From Diplodia intermedia (Eukaryota > Ascomycota > Dothideomycetes > Botryosphaeriales > Botryosphaeriaceae), in the NCBI GenBank assembly GCA_021495925.1, contig JAKEKT010000029.1, positions 124,001 to 188,000 on the forward strand: DNA of 64,000 nucleotides, written 5' to 3'. A program made the position numbers and the translations under genes. Of this stretch, positions 46,166 through 57,591 are shown in pieces. The stretch's first letter is position 1. Each line of letters begins with the position of its first letter. The notes beneath the pieces are model-generated. The model saw only the letters and a list, made by a program, of their open reading frames with translations. It had not been told where the DNA came from and ran no database searches.

Positions 46166-47278
46166 TCAAGCCCTCACGCTCCCCACGCCCGCGGGCACGC
46201 CCCCCTCCCCCCACGCATCCCTCACAAACTCCACGGCCGTCTCGAACGTGACCTCCCTCGCCCTCTTCTGCGCCTCGTCCAACCAGCCCACCGGCATCTG
46301 GGTCCAGCCATGCGTCATGCCCTCGAACCTCTCGACGCGCAGGTGGCCGGCCCGGCCGTCCTCGGCCACCTTCCTGACCCACGTCTCGCTCTGCTCGGCC
46401 AGCGAGTCCAGCTCGGGCAGGACGAGGTACATGCGGGCCATGGGGTGCAGGCCGCCGTCGCGCAGGTCGGCCAGGCCGGGCGACGCGCGCGGGTGGGCGG
46501 CGCGGTCGCGCGGTATGTACGTCGGGTGCAGGATGTCGAAGCTGTCGCCCCAGAACGACTGCTTGAGCGGCAGCTTGGGCGGGCGCGTGCGCTCCGACGG
46601 CAGCTGGCGCGCGTCGAACGACGGGTAGTACAGCAGCAGCGGCACGGGCCGCGCGTGGTCGGCCGGGATGCGGCTGGGCCAGGGCGCGGCGACCTGCGGC
46701 TCGCGCAGCGACAGGGCGAGGTTGAGCGCGAGGTTGCCGCCGCTGCTGAAGCCGGCGAGGCAGAGGCGCGAGACGTCGAGCGTGACGGTGGGTTTGGGGG
46801 CGTCCGGGCCGGGGGCCTTGACGGCGGCGGCGATGCCGTCGCGGAGGGGCTTGTGGGCCGGCGAGGAGGCGTCGAGCAGCGCGCTCAGCACGTCCTCGCC
46901 GTCCTCGATGGCGGCGGGGAACTTGTCGATGGGCCCCATGCGGTAGTCGACCGAGATGGCGACGCAGCGCAGGTCGCGGGCCATCTTGGCGCAGAAGGGC
47001 GACTGCTCCAGGCACGAGCCCATGACGAAGCCGCCGCCGTGGAAGTCGAGGATGACGGGGTAGCCGTCGGCGGACGGGGGCGGCGAGGGCGGGACGAAGA
47101 CGTAGACGGGGATGGTGTAGGCGCTGCTGCGGGACGGCAGCTTGAGGACGAACGGGTGCGGGCCTTCGGGCGAGGTGAAGCGGAGCGTGAGGTCGGGGAC
47201 GGCGCGGGGCAGGCGCATGACGGCGGTGCGCCATTGCACGTCGAGCGGCTGCGAGAAGAAGCGTTGTAGGCCGGACAT
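46166..47278 (-). CDS. HSL-type alpha/beta hydrolase
   Basis: Single exon, 370 aa. The hormone-sensitive-lipase oxyanion motif HGGGF is in VILDFHGGGFVMGS, the nucleophile elbow is AGFSSGGNLAL (Ser in GFSSGG), the acid is probably Asp in LPELDSLAEQ, and the His is in EGMTHGW. The family hydrolyses short-chain carboxyl esters; the physiological substrate is unknown. There is no signal peptide, so it is probably cytosolic. A 42-residue Ala/Pro/Arg-rich insert with DAPKPTVTLDV precedes the nucleophile strand. Confidence 0.88.
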   Translation of the reverse strand: MSGLQRFFSQPLDVQWRTAVMRLPRAVPDLTLRFTSPEGPHPFVLKLPSRSSAYTIPVYVFVPPSPPPSADGYPVILDFHGGGFVMGSCLEQSPFCAKMARDLRCVAISVDYRMGPIDKFPAAIEDGEDVLSALLDASSPAHKPLRDGIAAAVKAPGPDAPKPTVTLDVSRLCLAGFSSGGNLALNLALSLREPQVAAPWPSRIPADHARPVPLLLYYPSFDARQLPSERTRPPKLPLKQSFWGDSFDILHPTYIPRDRAAHPRASPGLADLRDGGLHPMARMYLVLPELDSLAEQSETWVRKVAEDGRAGHLRVERFEGMTHGWTQMPVGWLDEAQKRAREVTFETAVEFVRDAWGEGGVPAGVGSVRA

Positions 47279-47663
47279 GATGGAGGGTACGTGGGCGGTG
47301 GTTGCGGTCGGGGAAGCCTGCGATGTAAGTGTTCAGGTCACGGAGATAAAAGGCGCTGGACGAGGGACAGATGAGTGATCTGCGGCCGGGAATGTCTTGC
47401 CATGGCAGACGGCGGGCTGGAACCGGTCAACACGCTGCTGATGAAGCCGGTGTGAGTTTGGAGGGCGGATGACCTCATCATGCAAGTTCGCGTGTGGCCC
47501 CGCCGATCCCCTCCGCTCTCGGCCAAAACCTTCGCCCAACTTCATCTCAATCAACCGTCGTATGTTTCGAAGATCGTAAGTATCGTACAAGTTCGAAAGC
47601 ATGTGACTAAAGCAACATTCCATGCCCCTGGCAGTTCCTATTGTGTCTGGTCTGGGCATTGCA
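47279..47663. other. Intergenic, no supported gene
   Basis: 385 bp, upstream of the hydrolase and downstream of the frameshifted gene. No gene was seen. Confidence 0.5.
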
Positions 47664-48627
47664 CTATTGTGAGGTAATTCCACCGGTGTAGGACTCGAAG
47701 GCACTGTCGACTTCCCGGCCGGCTCGCAGAAGGCCCCTGATCCTCGCGCCGGCAGCCGGTCGCAGATAGCGGAGAAAGGTGTCCAGGTCAAACCTCCAGA
47801 TCATGTCACTGTACTCGCCGCGGAGCAACCCCGAGAAAAATACTTTCAACCTGATTGGAGATCTCCGGCGGGGCGCCGGCTTCGATGACGGCGGTAATCA
47901 GCCCGAAGTAGTGGTTTCTGAGGTATGACAGCTGGCGCGTCATGTCGGCGACCATGGCTTTCCGCTGGGGTTTCCGTTCGTGCTCTTTGAGCGCGTCCTT
48001 GATCTTGATGTTGGAGACGGCCTTTTTGATGATCTTGGTGTGGGTAGCCACGTCCCCTCCGGCCCTGATGGCATCGCTTGCGGCGCTGATGTGGGCTAGG
48101 CGGAAGTCATCATGGCAGAGGATGCGCATGATGCTGTCGAGGGTGTCGCCTACCTCGTCCCAGTTTGTCCAGGGCCGGGGATGCACCGTTTGCAGTATCT
48201 CGACTAGCTCGCCGGAGCCACGCACGTAGGACAGGCGGGCAAGAGGAATCAAGACGTTCATCGGCGGCTCATAGGGGATGTTGCCCGGCGGAAGAAGATG
48301 TGTGCAGCCCATACTGTGAAGGACTGGAAGTGCTCCTTTGGCCCAGTTGCGCTGGAAATTCTCATCAAAGTACGTGACTCTGGGATCCGACATCATTATA
48401 AGGCAGCGGAGTGCTTCCTTTTGGGGGTGAAAAGGGTCTGCTGCGCGTAGGGCTGTTTGGTGAGACTGATGTGCGTCGACGTAGGAAAGTCTGTCAGTGC
48501 ACTTCGTCGATAAAATGCGTTGCGGAAGTTGTGTGGAAAATGTGTGCGAGAGCGGGTCTCTGGAACTTAGAGTAATGTAAACTTGCCGTGGTTGTGAATG
48601 TTCGCGACAGTGTCCTGACTGACACAT
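47664..48627 (-). pseudogene. Unknown-function gene with a single-base frameshift
   Basis: From 48627 a 273-codon frame runs to a stop at 47806. It is well conserved in composition from about KEALRCLIMMSDPRV onward (in-frame ATGs at 48396 and 48393 are alternative starts). Right before its end a second frame takes over without a gap of coding character (SGLLRGEYSDMIWRFDLDTF ... FESYTGGITSQ) and stops at 47664. An extra base in the A5 run at 47836-47840 (T5 in the gene) explains the switch exactly. No domain was recognised; the protein is mostly helical and charged. It may be a recent pseudogene or an assembly error in the homopolymer. Confidence 0.55.
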
Positions 48628-49297
48628 TCTTGATTCTTCGGCCCCCTTCCGCCAGCCATGGGCTGTGAATGCGCAGTCAGGGCTTCCAACTTCATAGGCC
48701 TCTTGGATTTGGATATGCCTGTGTATTCCGGACTACGACATGTCTGATACGATACTCTTAAGCTTTCCAGCAGTAACGGACTCCGTAAATAGCGAATTCC
48801 AGTGATTTCGCCCTGCAGGACTATGAAAAGAAGTAAATCAAGCAGACCGGCCCATTCTGCAGAGTTCCTCGCCACATCGATTGTCTGCAGCTGTCTAGTT
48901 GTATTCTACGGACTCAAATACTCCTACGCTTGTCCATGTTTGCCAAAAGTTTTCCTGTTCCTGTACGGCTTAATCTTCAACACGTTGGACTCACTCAAAG
49001 TTGGTGAGTGAAGCAACCCGCCCACGTACAGAACCCAAGAGAAGCGCATGTGACACGTGCCGCCACAGCTGCCCGCCGCCTACATAAAACCAACGCCTTC
49101 CGCTCCTCTACCCTCTCCTCCCCCCAACCTCAAAACAACTCCGTACCATCCACCGTACGGCATTCAGGTACCCAGAATCTCTCCCGCTCTCCGCCCCACT
49201 CTCTAACCCAACCCCACCAGAAACACCGCCGCCGCTTCCAACCGCGGCAATTACTTCACCCACTTCACCCCCACCGCAAGAAAAAAAAAACCAAAAC
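48628..49297. other. Divergent intergenic region
   Basis: 670 bp upstream of the poly-Asn protein. The last 150 bases are C/A-rich, probably 5' UTR. No gene was seen. Confidence 0.5.
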
Positions 49298-49493
49298 ATG
49301 TCCGCCTCTCCCCCCAACAGCGACGGCGACACCGTCGTCCACGAGGCTGGCACCAAGCCCCCCAACAACTCAAGCGACAGCCTCTTCAACGACAACTCAG
49401 CCGGCCATCCCGCCGCCGCCGCCACCAGCAAGGAAGCCGCCAGCAAGGAAGCCGCCGTCGTCGCCCAGACCCCCGCCACCAACGACTCCGGCG

Positions 49494-49533
<40 letters not shown>

Positions 49534-49900
49534 CCAGCCCGCCAGCAACGAAGGCGGCAACCCCGACGCCATCCATGACGACCCCTTCGCCGCCGAGTTC
49601 GCCTCGCTTAGGCAGTCCCTGCACGGCGCCGGCGGCATCCCCTCCGCGCAGCGCCTCGGCCCGGGCGGCGCGCAGCAACAGCTCTTCGCGCTGCAGGCCG
49701 AGAACGCGGCGCTGAGGCTGCGCGTCGGGGAGATGGAGAAGAGGGACGCAGAGCGGATGGCGTGGACGGCGAGGGTCACGGAGGCGCTGGCGGGGTTGAG
49801 CGAGCGGACGCGCGTGTTCATCGACGTGTTCCTGAGTTGCGATAATGCTGAGCTCCGGGACGAGTATCGGCGCAGGCTCGAGCGGAGTGGGCTCTTGTGA
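49298..49900 (+). CDS. Poly-Asn coiled-coil protein of unknown function
   Basis: Single exon, 200 aa. The N-terminal 100 residues are low-complexity (Ser/Asn/Ala) with a run of 13 Asn encoded by an AAC microsatellite at about 49495-49533. The C-terminal 80 residues form a probable coiled coil (QLFALQAENAALRLRVGEME) followed by TEALAGLSERTRVFIDVFLS. There is no signal peptide or known domain. The coiled coil suggests oligomerisation; the Asn run is prion-like in composition. Confidence 0.6.
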
Positions 49901-51239
49901 GTTGCACGCGCGAGGGCTGTCTGTCTGTGGGCGCGCGGTCGAGTTCGTGGTGGGTCGACGGCTCGACGGGGCGATGAGATGGGATGTGCGAAGGGGCGGG
50001 CCTCCTCGATTGGCCGGATGAAGGGGAGCCGTCGCTCTGGACAGGGTTTGGGTGCTGGAATTGGTACATTTGGAGACTCATGGGATTCTCGAAGAGCCTG
50101 TCACGACAAAAGGGCTAGCTGTTGATCTGATCAATTGATGGTTTCGGTTGCAATGAGATCGGCATGGAGACGTGAAGCTTGTTGTTGCCCCACGAAAAAC
50201 TTCGGAAGCACCTGACTCCTCTAAAGTATCCAACGAGGAGACGGTTTGCTGCCGCTGCTGCTGCCGCCGCCGCCGTCGCTGCCATCGCAAGCCTGCAGCT
50301 CCAATGACGTGCCCGATTGGCCATCCTGCCACGTAACTTCCCCTTGGACCATGGCTAGTGCCTCATTTGTATGCGGGATCGCTTCTGACATGTATTATCC
50401 ACCAACGAGCAGGGAGTTCCTCTATCATGACTTGTGGCTGTCGTAAAGTGGTATGAGTGGTGGACAATGAACATTGAAACCACCCAATGCGTAAGATCAT
50501 GCAGATTTCAACACCGCAAAAGAAACAACTAGATCAAGAAGAGACAAGAGATCGAGGAGCAGATGTCGGGGTAGTTGGGCCCGTCGCGGTGGCCCGAGGC
50601 GGTGCGGGCGTTGGTCGATCAGACGGTCGGCGCGGGCGCAGATGGGCTGAAACAGTCAAGCAACCACGGCCTTGGAGAGAAAAGACCTGGCTCATACTGC
50701 ATCAAAGGCTCGTTGGAAGCATTTGCGCGGGTGCCCTGCATGTGCGTCAGCGCGTGTGGCTCGTGACTCGGAAGTGTAGGTGAGCCAGCCGGCGGGGCCG
50801 CTCGTTGTCGTCGGCAACAGATAAGGGCCGCTTCTCAAGGGAGTGCGGCTACGAACAACCGATAATATGTAGGACGGTGATGAAACAGAGCGGTGACCGT
50901 CACTTGGTGATTGAGAGTTCTACCTGGGTATATAAACCAAACAGCGAGTCTCCCCTCTCGCCGTCAGGGCAAACCGAAAGGTACAAAAAACACACAGCCG
51001 AATGGCGTGGGTTTCTTAGCAGTTCCCTCCCGCTGCCGACAGCCGTATCAGGTTCGAGGTTCGATTTCGGGTTGGGTGGGTAAGTTTTTGCCATTTGGAT
51101 CTCTGTTTTTCTTTTTTCTTTTTTGGCTGCTCTGTTAAGAAGCCTCCTCCGCTTAGATGGACAACCTCACGAGGCGACGGCTTACCATAAGGGTATCTCC
51201 GTTAGTCTACTCACTATCACTTACTATAGATCAATTATC
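49901..51239. other. Intergenic, no supported gene
   Basis: 1.34 kb. A CTG/CCG-rich patch lies at 50248-50285. A box-B-like GGTTCGATTTC near 51056 was checked and rejected as a tRNA. No gene was seen. Confidence 0.45.
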
Positions 51240-51675
51240 CGGGCTGGCGACGCGGACTGGGCGCGGGCGAGGGCATGACGCTGCCGGAAGAGGTGCGCGA
51301 CGTCAACGGCGAGCTGTGGGGCGGTCGCGCTCAACCTGCAGTTCGCCGTGGAGAGGGTCATCGGGGCGGGCGACGACCCGCGCTACGTCGAGATCTTGCT
51401 CTTGCGTCGTCTTGACCGACAGCCGGAATGTGCTGGGCTTGCTGAGGGGGTCGACCGCGAGGCGCTGCGCCGGGCGCTGTACTGAGATACGGCGCTGACC
51501 GAGCTCCTTGGCAAGGATTTGGAATACCGCTGGGGTGCCCGCACACTTGGGCGTTCAAGGCAATGAGGCGGCGGATAGGCTGGCAGAGGCTTCGCCTCAT
51601 GGACACGCAGCGGAAGGTCGAAAGGCAGATCGGGGACGTCCCGGAACAGCCTGGGAACCGGTGATGCATTTCTAA
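51240..51675 (+). pseudogene. RNase H-like remnant
   Basis: Parts of an RNase H fold lie in order on the plus strand. The Glu helix ELWAVALNLQFAVERVI appears after an extra G in the GGGG run near 51318-51321. The third-acid strand CVVLTDSRNVLGLL is in the next frame, and the C-terminal block GVPAHLGVQGNEAADRLAEA follows in that same frame beyond an in-frame TGA at 51496-51498. It ends at TAA 51673-51675. The first catalytic strand was not recognised. It is a decayed copy lying 77 bp from the 3' end of the beta-glucosidase gene. Confidence 0.55.
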
Positions 51676-51752
51676 GCATTTCTTCAAAGCAACCGGATGA
51701 ATCCTTCATCACAGCCTCTAACGCACCACTACACACACTACACTACACTACA

Positions 51753-54592
51753 CTACACCACCAACGTCCCCTCCAGCCTCAAATCCCTCGAACTCGCGGC
51801 CACGGCAACACCAAACTCACCGGTCGGGAGCACCCACTGCTGCAGCCCGACGCTCCAGTAGCTGGCGTCCTTCCTCCTCAAGACGAACTCCACCGCGCCG
51901 CTCTCGCCCGGCTGCAGGGCGATCTTCTCGAACCCGCGCAGCTGGCGCGGCGGGGCCTCGATGCCCGCCGGCAGGGACAGGTACAGCTGGACGACCTCCG
52001 CTCCCCCGGCGGCTCCCGAGTTGGCAATCGTAGCCGTGACGGTGGCGATCGGGGCGTACAAGTCGTCGGCTGCAGCGGTGGTGGACACGTTGCTCGCAGC
52101 GGCCGGAGAGACGACGAGGTCCGAGTACGTGAAGTTGGTGTACGCTGTTGGGAGAACGACAAGTCAGCACTTCCCATCCCATCCATCCACCCATCATCAC
52201 CGCCAAGGGCCTGCAAGGTAGGGTGGGGTAGAGAGAAGGGGGGGTAAAACACTCACATAGCCCGAACCCAAACTCAAACCGCGGCTCGATCCCCGCCTTG
52301 TCGAAATGGCGGTAGTCGATATACAGCCCCTCCTCGAACCCGTCGTCGACGTCCGGCCCCGCGATCTCGACGCCGTAGTCGGCCGCGGCCTTGGCGATCG
52401 TGTACGGCAGCTTCCCGCTGGGCGCGACGTCGCCGAACAGCACGTCCGCCAGCGCGTTCCCTTGCTCCTGCCCGCCCAGCCCGGCCCACACGACCGCAAC
52501 GACGTTGGCGTGCGACAGCACGCTCTCCAGGATGACGGGGCCGACGGCGTGCACGACGACGATGACGGGCTTATCGGCGCCGGCGGCGGCCGCGACGGCC
52601 GCCACGAGCTCGTTGCCGGCGTGCCACGGGTCCAGGTTGTTGCGGTCGCCGTCGACGCCTTCGACCGTCAGGTAGCCCTCGCCCGAGTCGGACGTGATGA
52701 AGACGATGGAGGTGGCGGCGGCGGCCGCGGCGGAGGCGCCCGCGGTGGCGTCGTCAGTCGTGGAGGCGATGATGGTGGTGTTCGAGGCGCGGGCGCGGAT
52801 GGCGTCGATGGGGCCGATGAGGTACTGGTGGCGGTGGACGGCTTGTCAGTGCTTCGTCACCGAGAGGGGGGCGGGGGTTTGGTGTTGTTGTTGCTTGCGA
52901 GAACGGAGCGAGCGGGGGAAGGCGTCTTCACTTACCGGGAACTCGCTCGTGCCGGAGCCCCATGCCATGGCCAGCGTGCCGTTGTTGCAGGCGCGGTCGA
53001 CGCACGCGTTGGGGCCGTCCGGGTTGACGCGCGCGTCGTCGCCGACGATGGCGAGGCTCGCGGACGCCTTGAGCGGCAGCGCCGCGTTTTCGTTCTTCAG
53101 CAGCACGATGCCGTCGCGTGCCACGGCCCGCGCGATCTCGTTGTGCTGCGTCTGCGGGGCCGCGTAGCCGCCCTTGTTGCCCTCCACCCACGAGTCGAAC
53201 TGCACCTCTGGATACGCGGGGTCGTCCTGGCCGAGCGCGTACCACGCGGCGAGGATGCGGAGCACCATGTCATCCAGGCGCTCCTGCTCGACGGAGCCGG
53301 CGTCGACGGCGGCGGTTAGGTTGGCGCCCCAGAACAGGCTCTCTGGCGTCTTGTTGTAGTCGGTGCCCGGCATCGACATGTCCAGCCCCGAGTTTGCGCT
53401 CTCGACCGTGGTGTGGTGCGCGCCCCAGTCCGTCATGACGTAGCCCTGGAAGCCCAGCTCTTCCTTCAGAAGTCCGTTCAGCGCCTTGTCGTTCTCGCAC
53501 GCCCATGTGCCGTTGAGCTTGTTCTACAGGGGGGCACTATCAGCAAGCAGTCTCCTTGAGGGGAGATTCGGCCCGGGTTTGGTAGACTCACGTAGGAACA
53601 CATCATGGATGCGGGCCCGGCTTTGACCGCGTCTTCGAACGGCCAGAGGTACAGCTCGTGCATGGTGCGATCATCGATGTTCTCCGATATGGTCGTCCGG
53701 TTCAGCTCTTGCTCGTTGCCGATGTAGTGCTTCGCGCACGCCTGCACCCCGCCGTCCTGCATGCCGACAATCGTCTCGAACATGGAAATTCCCGTGAGGT
53801 AGGGATCGGGCGAGAAGCCTTCCCAGTTTCTACCGCCTTCCGGGTACTGTTTGTCTCGTCAGAAAAGCCCGTTCTTGGAAGCATTCGTTTTCTCGTTGGT
53901 TCTGAAGCGCGCCATTGGCTCTCCTGCCTTCCACCGCTTGAGGCCGGAACGAAAGGAGAAGACAGATGAACAGGAAGCCAGAAGCAAAGCAAAGAGAAAA
54001 TGTGATCTCACCTTCCCCAACGGCCCCGCCACCGGGCCCAACTGCACATGCACGCCCAACCCCTTCGCCTCCTTGCCCAGTGCAAGGCCGCGCTGATAAA
54101 TAAGCTCGCGATCCCACGTGCTCGCCGCCTGCACGCCCGCCGGCAGCGCGCTGACGTTGGCCGCATAGCGCACTCCCAGCGGCCCATCCTGTAGGCACAA
54201 GCTCGGGTACCCGATCTTGGGTACCGCGTATGTGTTGCCTACGCAGGGCCCGTTGCCCCAGCCCACGCCCGTCACGATGCTGGCCTTTTCGGTCTGGTTG
54301 AGTTGTGCTAGCGCAGCATTGGCCTTGACGTAGGCGGCCGGCCAGTCGGTCGAGGGCGTGTGCGTTGCTGTGGGAGAATGGGGTCAGTTTGGTTGCGGAA
54401 GTTTGCGATTCGTTTGTGTGTGTTTTTTGGGGGGTTTTCCCTTCATTTTTTTATCTCCTCTCTTTCTTGTTTTCCCCTATCTTCTGGCTGTTGCTTGGGG
54501 CGGAAGAAGGGGGAGGGATACTTACTTTGCGCATTAGCGATGGCGGTGGTGCCTGTGGCGGCAAGCGCCACAGCAATTGATGAGCTCTTCAT
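51753..54592 (-). CDS. GH3 beta-glucosidase, secreted
   Basis: Six exons (54526-54592, 54012-54367, 53592-53846, 52936-53523, 52257-52824, 51753-52144) give 741 aa. All introns are GT-AG with GTGAGN or GTAAGT donors. A signal peptide ends near residue 21 (MKSSSIAVALAATGTTAIANA). The GH3 N-terminal barrel holds the substrate-binding KHYIGNEQELNR and the nucleophile Asp in GYVMTDWGAHHT. The GH3 C-terminal domain (VIVVVHAVGPVILE, WAGLGGQEQGNALADVLFGD) and a fibronectin-III-like domain (APPRQLRGFEKIAL) follow. The enzyme releases glucose from cello-oligosaccharides or other beta-glucosides outside the cell. Several N-glycosylation sequons are present. Confidence 0.93.
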
Positions 54593-54687
54593 GTTGCACA
54601 CTTTGAAAAAGATCAAGGTACAATGAGAGAATCAACCGACGCGGGGAACCTTGGTGCTGACATCAAACGGACGAGAGCGCGTTCATA

Positions 54688-54696
54688 TATGCAGCC
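54688..54696 (-). promoter_or_regulatory. TATA-like element of beta-glucosidase gene
   Basis: CATATATGA on the minus strand lies about 100 bp upstream of the ATG at 54592. Position and composition are the only evidence. Confidence 0.35.
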
Positions 54697-55824
54697 ACAG
54701 TTTTCCGCTTTCAGTGCGGCTCAATGCAGGCCGAGGATGGGTAATTCGGGCAGCATGGTACAAAGGCCTATTCTTGACTCGCAGACAAAGCGGAGCGATC
54801 AAGTCGTTGCCGGCCCGCGCGCGCCGACAATGGCGTGGAGCATGGCCAGCACTTCTGCGCCTCGAGCGGGGATCGGCAAATAAGACACAAGGGTACATGG
54901 GAAACGCCGAGCCAAAGGGGATGAGGTCAGGCGGTCTGGGCAGGGCCGGCCGCGTCGTATTAATTGGTGGATGAATCGCCCTTCTCCGCTGTGGAGCGGA
55001 GCGTTGCGATGGGGTAAAAGGAGGGGCAGCGCCGGAGCGAGAAGCGGGATCTTGGTCGGCTTGGGCGGATAGCCGGGGTTGTGTCAGAACCTTGAATTGC
55101 AATCTCCCGGCTTAGCCGCTAAAACAGCTAATCACGACATCATCAGAGCCTAAACACGGCTGCCTTTCCGGAATAGTGGACGGAGAGCCAGGGCCGGGAT
55201 AGACCTGATGTTTCGGATGTTTCGAGCGGTCTTTGATGACTTTTAAACTTTTTGAGGGTCCGCTCTCGGCCTTCGCAAGGAACAGCCGGGGCTTTTAACG
55301 TCATGATCAATAAAGGTAAAGTGTAGCCGTCCAGTAGTAATGATGTTGCAATGCTGGACCTCGTAAGTGGTGATCTGAGTATGAGAGAAACCCGCCGGCA
55401 TGTCTCTCGAGAAAGAATCAGCTTGTTAGCCAAAGATGTCCCACGTTCGAATGTGGATGGCTTGGGCCGGCAATACAGCGATCGACTCACCAGTAGATCC
55501 CTCCATCTCTTTAGTCCGCCACGCCGCTTACGATCGTTCGCATAATTCATTCATCGCTGCGCACGGGTCGATTTTCACGCTCGCCACCACCGAGGACTGA
55601 AGTAAGTCACGGACAGCTGGAAATAGCAGCCTTGGTCGAGAACGAATGCCATTAACATCATCTACAGTTGTATCATCGCTTTTGTGTCCGTCCATCTCCA
55701 TAGACTCTGTTGTAGTGCTGTCTGGACCGACGACGAAGTTTTCCGAGTTGGTTTCCATTCCCGGTGAAAGCCTTGCTTATCATGGTCCGGAGCCTGAGGA
55801 GGCTGGTTGCGGAAACCCTGCCGT
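54697..55824. other. Intergenic, no supported gene
   Basis: 1.13 kb between the beta-glucosidase promoter and the superoxide dismutase 3' end. No convincing frame was seen. Confidence 0.45.
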
Positions 55825-56982
55825 TCAAATCGACGCCTTGAGGGTCTTGAACGCATCGGCGCGGGTGCCGAGGAAGCGCTCTTCAGCCGTCTTCCAGTTG
55901 AGGACGCTCCAGATGTTCTGGACGTACGCAGCCTTGCCGTTGAGATACTGCAGGACGGATCATAAAGTCAGCGCTTGCAAGCTTCGAGAGTAACGCATCT
56001 CAAACTGACGGACGGGAAGACGAAAAAGTTACAGCAACAAATACGACCGGACGACAATATGGAGAAACACAAAAAAAAGGCAAACACCGCCAAGAAGATG
56101 CCAGAACGGGAAAGCGAGGGAAGTCTCTTACCTGCAGGTAGTACGCATGCTCCCACATATCGACGCCGAAGATGGGGACCTCGCCGGGGCCGACAACAGG
56201 ATCCTGGTCCTTACTGCAAAATACCGCACGTCAGCCAAAAACCTTCACCACTCAGGAACGAAAAGGGGAAAGCAAAACCACTCACGTCGTCACAATCGCC
56301 AACCTGCCGCCCTCGCCTTCAACCTTGACCAACCAACCCCATCCGCTGCCCTGAATCCCCAACAGCGCCTTCCCAAACGCGTCGCGGAACGCTTCCTCGC
56401 CGCCCCACGTCTCCTTGATCCTGTCGGCCAGCTTGGGCGCCGCCGTCGCCAGCTTGATGTCGCTCGAGTTGGCGGGCGCGAGGTTCTCCCAGAACAGCGA
56501 GTGGTTGATGTGGCCGCCGCCGTTGAACCGGAGCGCGGCCTGCAGCGAGATCTGCGTCAGGATGTCGCCGGCGGCGGTGGCGGTCGAGTACGACGACAGC
56601 GCCGCGTTCAAGTTCGTGATGTACGTCTGGTGGTGCTTGCTGTGGTGCAGCTCCATGATCTGACGCGAGATGGCGGGTTCGAGGGCCTTGATTTTTTGGC
56701 GCGCGTGAGAAAAACTGATGACATGGTGTGGGGGGAGATGGAGAATTTCAGCGGGAGGAGGGCGGGCGTTTAGGGAATTGAGGGCTCGGGCGGGCAGGCG
56801 GGTCTTGACGGCCGTGTTTGGGGAAGTCACGGGTGGTGCGCGTTGGAGAGACTGAGACGAGGGATGGAGTGGAGTGGCGCGGCGCAGGCGCTCTGGTCTG
56901 GGCGCAAGAAGGAGAAATAGCGAAAAGAGCTTACATCGTAGGCGTAGGGCAGCGGCGGGAGGCTGTACTTCTGGACAGACAT
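55825..56982 (-). CDS. Manganese superoxide dismutase
   Basis: Four exons (56935-56982, 56286-56686, 56132-56213, 55825-55947) give 217 aa. The enzyme dismutates superoxide to oxygen and hydrogen peroxide. Metal ligands fit the Fe/Mn family: His30 in LHHSKHHQTY, His in GGGHINHSLFW, and Asp and His in VDMWEHAYYLQYL. LLGIQGSGWGW has the Gln position typical of Mn enzymes. From the ATG at 56982 (MSVQKYSLPPLPYAYD) there is no targeting peptide, suggesting a cytosolic form. However, the frame is open upstream to 57321 with a hydrophobic signal-like segment. The first intron is long, about 248 bp. Confidence 0.92.
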
Positions 56983-57591
56983 GGTGGTGTTGCTTCCGAG
57001 GGTCGGGTTGTTGAAGAAAGGCAGCTGGAAGGCAGAGGCAGAGGTGGTGAAGAAGCAAGCGATGAGGGTCAGAGAGAGGGCGATTGCAGAGAAGACACTC
57101 TGGTGTCGGGCGGCGGAGGCGGGGTTGCGCTTGCGTTGGTCGCGCGAGACAGCAAGGTTACGACACCGTGATGTCCCGGCGTCGGGCGCACTTAAAGCGC
57201 TGGCAGCGGCGCGAGGAGAGGCGATTGATTCCATCATTATTGCGATCGAAAAGACGTTGGCGAAAGAGAAGCCGCGACAGTGTAAGGTGCGCAAATTCCA
57301 AGACGACTCAAACTTGCTCAAAATCCGCTCGAAACGTGCTCATTCGCGCGCAGCTGAAGGTCCGGTGAAACACCGCAATCAAAGGGCGAGGTTATAAGCA
57401 AGCAAAGAAGAGCCGGTGCTCGACTTCCAGCAGACAAGGCAACCAGTGCAGCGGCACAGAACAGCGACGAGAAGTTACGAGAAGTCGACGTCTGGTGGTG
57501 TTGACACTTGGCTGTTGGGCGTGCACCACGACCGCCCAATCGGAAGCGCCGCAGCGCCCCCCTCCCCCGCATCATCCCACAACCTGAAACC
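56983..57591. promoter_or_regulatory. Divergent region, superoxide dismutase / unknown gene
   Basis: 609 bp between two start codons; it includes an in-frame upstream extension of the dismutase frame (56983-57321). Confidence 0.45.

Noticed and set aside
45773..47269. 498-codon plus-strand frame opposite the alpha/beta hydrolase
   Set aside because: The hydrolase on the other strand has intact catalytic motifs; this frame has none.
51040..51085. tRNA-like box B (GGTTCGATTTC)
   Set aside because: No matching box A or cloverleaf could be folded upstream.
52306..53319. 337-codon plus-strand frame opposite the beta-glucosidase
   Set aside because: Antisense to GH3 exons and spans two of their introns.
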